From positions 1-9,092 of the forward strand of contig JAOUJL010000051.1 of the NCBI GenBank assembly GCA_029883255.1: 9,092 bases of DNA. Reading direction: 5' to 3'. This document shows positions 6,703 to 9,092 of the stretch, in pieces. A model generated the notes under the pieces. The model saw nothing but the letters and a program-made list of their open reading frames with translations. It was not told the origin of the DNA and searched no databases. Origin of the DNA: Candidatus Bathyarchaeota archaeon. Lineage in GTDB: Archaea; Thermoproteota; Bathyarchaeia; Bathyarchaeales; Bathyarchaeaceae. Numbering within the stretch: position 1 is the stretch's first letter; each line of letters opens with the position of its first letter. The position numbers and the translations under genes were made by a program.

Positions 6703-7296
6703 CTATGTTGGCAAAACGGTTTCACCAGAAGCCAACTTCATCAAATCCTCTTCCCCCTCAGCATAACCTGAAGCAATTAAGACGTCACCAGCTTTTATCG
6801 CAACGTCAGGCTTAGGGCGTATCCATTTCCTCCCTCTTCTAATGCTTAATACCCGCATCCCTGTCTCCTCTGGAATCTGAGCAGCTCGCAGAGTTTTGTT
6901 TATTAACGAAGATTTTCTAGCTACATGCACACGAGTCACCGTTTCCTCAGCCTCCTCAATCACAAGCTTCAAAATAGGATGAGGCTCTAACCCTCTCAAA
7001 ACAACCCCAGCTATCTCCGCAGCAGCATCCGCTATCTTTTCCGTAACAACTCCCAGCCTTATCAAACCGAGGAAATCCTTGGATTCTTTTCGCTTGAACC
7101 CACTTGACAAAACTAAAAGTTCAAACTCTGTGTGCAACTCATCCACATGTTCTTCGAGTTCTTGCACCTCTTCCGCCAGCTCATGACTGTTGAGAAGAAG
7201 TGAGGAGTATGCAAGGTCCATCATGAGTTCAGAGGTGTCTTTCAGCTCCACAAGCTTATCTACAATTTTTTTGAAGGGCCTTTTAGGTGACGCCAT
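6703..7296 (-). CDS. PhoU/TrkA-C domain protein, second of a tandem pair
   Basis: A 197-residue cytosolic protein of the archaeal family that fuses a PhoU-like helical domain to a TrkA-C (RCK_C) ligand-binding domain (COG3273 type, as I recall). Residues about 10-110 carry the PhoU pattern, with acidic helices such as KDTSELMMDLAY, ELAEEVQELEEHVDEL and EKIADAAAEIA. Residues about 125-190 form the beta-alpha TrkA-C unit ending ETGMRVLSIRRGRKWIRPKP and AGDVLIASG. Such domains gate or regulate potassium or other cation transporters, and the family is often listed as 'potassium channel family protein', but there is no pore or membrane segment here. The ATG at 7296 is 3 bases after the previous gene's stop. 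GAGG in the end of that gene is its ribosome site, implying coupled translation. It is clearly paralogous to its neighbour. The controlled transporter is not in the window. Confidence 0.88.
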   Translation of the reverse strand: MASPKRPFKKIVDKLVELKDTSELMMDLAYSSLLLNSHELAEEVQELEEHVDELHTEFELLVLSSGFKRKESKDFLGLIRLGVVTEKIADAAAEIAGVVLRGLEPHPILKLVIEEAEETVTRVHVARKSSLINKTLRAAQIPEETGMRVLSIRRGRKWIRPKPDVAIKAGDVLIASGYAEGEEDLMKLASGETVLPT

Positions 7297-7299
7297 AGT

Positions 7300-7908
7300 T
7301 TAATCCTCTAATTTCTGAACCGTTCCACCAGCAAGTCCTTTAAATTCCTCGATGCCCAATGGAGCTCCTCGAGCAACAAGAACATCCTCCTTGTCAACTG
7401 TATCATCCTCTTTTGGGTTTATGATCCACTCCTTTCCTCGACGAATTGCAATGATGTCGACCCCAATCTTCGCGGCCAACTCTAATTCCCCCAATTTTTG
7501 CCCGATCAAGATTGATCGCGGCTTAACCTCGGCTCGGGCTAGTCGTTCCTCAACCTTTTGGAAAGCCTCTCGAACAATGGGATGAATACCGATTTCCTGC
7601 AACACTATTGCAGCTATGTCAGCAGCAGCGTCAGAAATCTTGTTAGCTGCGGCAGCCACCACGGAAACTCCGACAAGAGCCTCGGCATCTTCTGCGTCTC
7701 TTGCAGCCAACATGGCGTTCATGCCTAAAATGTAGGCGAGTGTGTCAACATGTTCCTCCAGTTCTAAAACATCCTCAGCGAGTTCACGACTATGAAAAAG
7801 GGCTGCAGAGTACGCCAAATCGATCATTAACTCTGATATGTCTTTCATTTCAACGAGTAAGTCTCGAACTGGCATGGGTTTGTACTCAATTTTTTCTAGG
7901 CGCACCAT
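7300..7908 (-). CDS. PhoU/TrkA-C domain protein, first of a tandem pair
   Basis: A 202-residue soluble protein with the same two-domain plan as the next gene. The PhoU-like helices span about residues 15-110 (KDISELMIDLAYS, ELAEDVLELEEHVDTL, NKISDAAADIAAIVL). A TrkA-C domain spans about 125-190 (LAAKIGVDIIAIRRGKEWII, KEDVLVARG). The family is thought to control cation transport by ligand binding in the TrkA-C part; the ligand is unknown here. Its middle is alanine-rich where the paralogue has a lysine-rich segment, so the two have diverged and may form a heteromer (inference). The start is ATG 7908-7906. The only purine-rich site is GGAG about 13 bases upstream, so the message may have a weak or unusual leader. 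It leads a two-gene operon behind an AT-rich promoter region. Confidence 0.88.
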   Translation of the reverse strand: MVRLEKIEYKPMPVRDLLVEMKDISELMIDLAYSAALFHSRELAEDVLELEEHVDTLAYILGMNAMLAARDAEDAEALVGVSVVAAAANKISDAAADIAAIVLQEIGIHPIVREAFQKVEERLARAEVKPRSILIGQKLGELELAAKIGVDIIAIRRGKEWIINPKEDDTVDKEDVLVARGAPLGIEEFKGLAGGTVQKLED

Positions 7909-7965
7909 GCTGTCAAGAACTCTCCAAGCGTAACATAGTCTCGCTACCTAGCATTAAACTGGGCG

Positions 7966-7980
7966 TATATTAATATTAAT
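7966..7980 (-). promoter_or_regulatory. candidate promoter of the PhoU/TrkA-C pair
   Basis: The minus strand reads ATTAATATTAATATA here, the most AT-rich stretch in the 183-base gap (7909-8091), starting 58 bases upstream of the ATG at 7908. It contains a perfect 12-bp palindrome, ATTAATATTAAT (7969-7980). A TATA box here would give a leader of roughly 30 bases. A second AT-rich stretch (AAAATTAATAAC on the minus strand, near 7990-8001) is an alternative. The rest of the gap shows no gene; the part nearest 8091 is pyrimidine-rich on the minus strand and could end the dehalogenase transcript. Confidence 0.35.
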
Positions 7981-8091
7981 GTGGACTGTTATTAATTTTG
8001 CAAGAGAATCAAGGTGGTTTATTCAGAGATTAAGTATCGGCTACTAGACATAGTGAGATAAGAAGTGCAAAAGACGAATGTACTTTCCAAG

Positions 8092-9092
8092 CTACACAAC
8101 ATTCCAGAATTCTTTAGGAGCCACTTTAGCCTTTCTTGCTGAGGCTATGTTGTATGGACAAACCTTTATGCATGTTGAACAATCTATGCCGTTTTGGCAC
8201 CAGTAAAGGTAGCATCGTTCACCATCAACACACCATTTCATCGTTCCTGGATTATTGGATCTGCATGCTACTTCGAAGTTGGGTTCATCATCCATAGAAA
8301 TTGCAGCCGCCTTGCAATGTTGAGCGCACAACTTACATTTTCCACAGAATTCTTTTACGCCGAACTCTATAGGTTTGTTAGGTTCCAAAGGAAGATTTGT
8401 GAAAATCTTGCATAGTCTCACTCTTGGGCCGTATTGAGGTGTTATTAGTAGGCCATTGCGGCCTAGTTGTCCAAGTCCAGCATCAATCGCAAGTGGAATG
8501 CTCAAGGCAGTGTCATTTCCGCATTGAATTGCTTCATATCCTAGATTTCTGATAAACTCGCCCATGCCTGCAAGTATAAAAGCCATTTTTGAATAGCCCA
8601 ATCCAGTAGCAGCCGCGGCGGGAGCAGCTGGAGAAGTTGCAATCCCATCTGCGTCCATTTCAACCGCCATAACAACAATATTTTCAAATCTCTCCGGAAT
8701 ATCAGCATCTGCATATAGCCAGTCTCTATTTAGCTTGCAGATTCCAACCAGCGATGCACCGAAAAGCTTTGCTGCTCGAGTAGTAAAAGTGTTCATCTTA
8801 CATGGGTCATCAACTTCATATTTCGTCTTTGTCAAATCAATTCCAATAGTGGCTGTTGAAGTTCTAAGCAGTTTAATTTTTTCCCTTGAAAAGCCACCTT
8901 CAAAAGCGTCATGCACTATCCAAGAGGCGTAAGCTAACGCAAAGTCAGCTCTTGAATAACCAGGTTTTCCATGTGCAACGATGTCAAGCACTTTTTCATC
9001 ATACATTCGCTTGTGGCCTTTCCATGATGAATCCCACATTACTCTATCAAAAACTGTGTTTTTGCTGTCGAAGCGACGAAGTTCAAATTGAT
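8092..9092 (-). CDS. reductive dehalogenase (RdhA)-like corrinoid/iron-sulfur protein, 5' end outside the window
   Basis: The frame is open from the window edge. The first in-frame ATG (9039) is internal, because the 17 codons before it encode FELRRFDSKNTVFDR, a stretch like the N-terminal region of archaeal RdhA homologues. Numbering from that ATG, GYSKMAFILAG, GYEAIQCGND and AGLGQLGRNGLLITPQYGPR are typical of the corrinoid-binding reductase domain. Tyr149, Asn175 and Arg208 have exactly the spacing (26 and 33) of the PceA catalytic residues Tyr246, Asn272 and Arg305 as I recall them. Two [4Fe-4S] motifs follow: Cys232/235/238/242 (CGKCKLCAQHC) and Cys276/287/290/294 (CSTCIKVCPY). Proline is replaced by lysine after Cys242, and there are extra cysteines at 259, 270 and 281. 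Members reduce organohalides in bacteria; archaeal homologues have no established substrate. The protein ends about 20 residues after the last cluster, shorter than many members. Whether a Tat signal exists cannot be seen. No RdhB anchor gene is visible. Confidence 0.88.
   Translation of the reverse strand, partial: QFELRRFDSKNTVFDRVMWDSSWKGHKRMYDEKVLDIVAHGKPGYSRADFALAYASWIVHDAFEGGFSREKIKLLRTSTATIGIDLTKTKYEVDDPCKMNTFTTRAAKLFGASLVGICKLNRDWLYADADIPERFENIVVMAVEMDADGIATSPAAPAAAATGLGYSKMAFILAGMGEFIRNLGYEAIQCGNDTALSIPLAIDAGLGQLGRNGLLITPQYGPRVRLCKIFTNLPLEPNKPIEFGVKEFCGKCKLCAQHCKAAAISMDDEPNFEVACRSNNPGTMKWCVDGERCYLYWCQNGIDCSTCIKVCPYNIASARKAKVAPKEFWNVV

Noticed and set aside
1..9092. tRNA, rRNA, insertion sequences and transposases
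   Set aside because: No tRNA-like cloverleaf, rRNA-like stretch, terminal inverted repeats or transposase frame was seen on either strand by eye.

Overview
The window looks archaeal. It carries a compact minus-strand operon for the first steps of the tetrahydromethanopterin (H4MPT) branch of C1 metabolism: four subunits of formylmethanofuran dehydrogenase in the order fwdD-fwdB-fwdA-fwdC, then mch (methenyl-H4MPT cyclohydrolase). Two PhoU/TrkA-C fusion proteins of an archaeal type and Shine-Dalgarno-like sites before several starts fit the same picture. No methyl-coenzyme M reductase gene is visible. With an RdhA-like reductive dehalogenase homologue and a small protein resembling the NitrOD5/DUF3227 domain, my best guess is an uncultured, non-methanogenic Thermoproteota archaeon of the Bathyarchaeia type using an H4MPT Wood-Ljungdahl pathway. 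The lineage is an inference, not something the sequence proves.

Layout from right to left, the direction of transcription of nearly everything. At 9092-8092 lies a 5'-truncated corrinoid/iron-sulfur protein of the reductive dehalogenase family, whose frame is still open at the window edge. A 183-base gap with AT-rich promoter-like sequence follows. Two paralogous PhoU/TrkA-C proteins come next (7908-7300 and 7296-6703), 3 bases apart. A 254-base gap with no convincing gene separates them from the fwd-mch operon (6448-1119), whose five genes overlap or sit 2-5 bases apart. Then comes a 160-base regulatory gap holding four copies of TCGATATAT, two of which form a 16-bp palindrome. It lies just upstream of a small gene of unknown function (934-452). 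At the left edge, on the plus strand and convergent with that gene, is the 3' part of a membrane-protein reading frame (1-416) broken by one in-frame TAA.

How the genes fit together: FwdB/FwdD form the Mo/W-pterin part that reduces CO2 to formate. FwdA condenses formate with methanofuran. FwdC is the scaffold subunit. Mch acts two steps later, after the formyl transfer by Ftr, and no ftr is present here. The electron-supplying polyferredoxin subunits (FwdF, FwdG) and FwdE are also absent, so they must be encoded elsewhere or be replaced. The PhoU/TrkA-C pair is probably regulatory for cation transport, but no transporter is present. The dehalogenase homologue keeps the residues expected for catalysis, but its substrate cannot be read from the sequence.

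Two start codons were moved inward on ribosome-binding-site evidence (mch to 2084, the small gene to 934). The dehalogenase frame was extended to the window edge beyond its first internal methionine.
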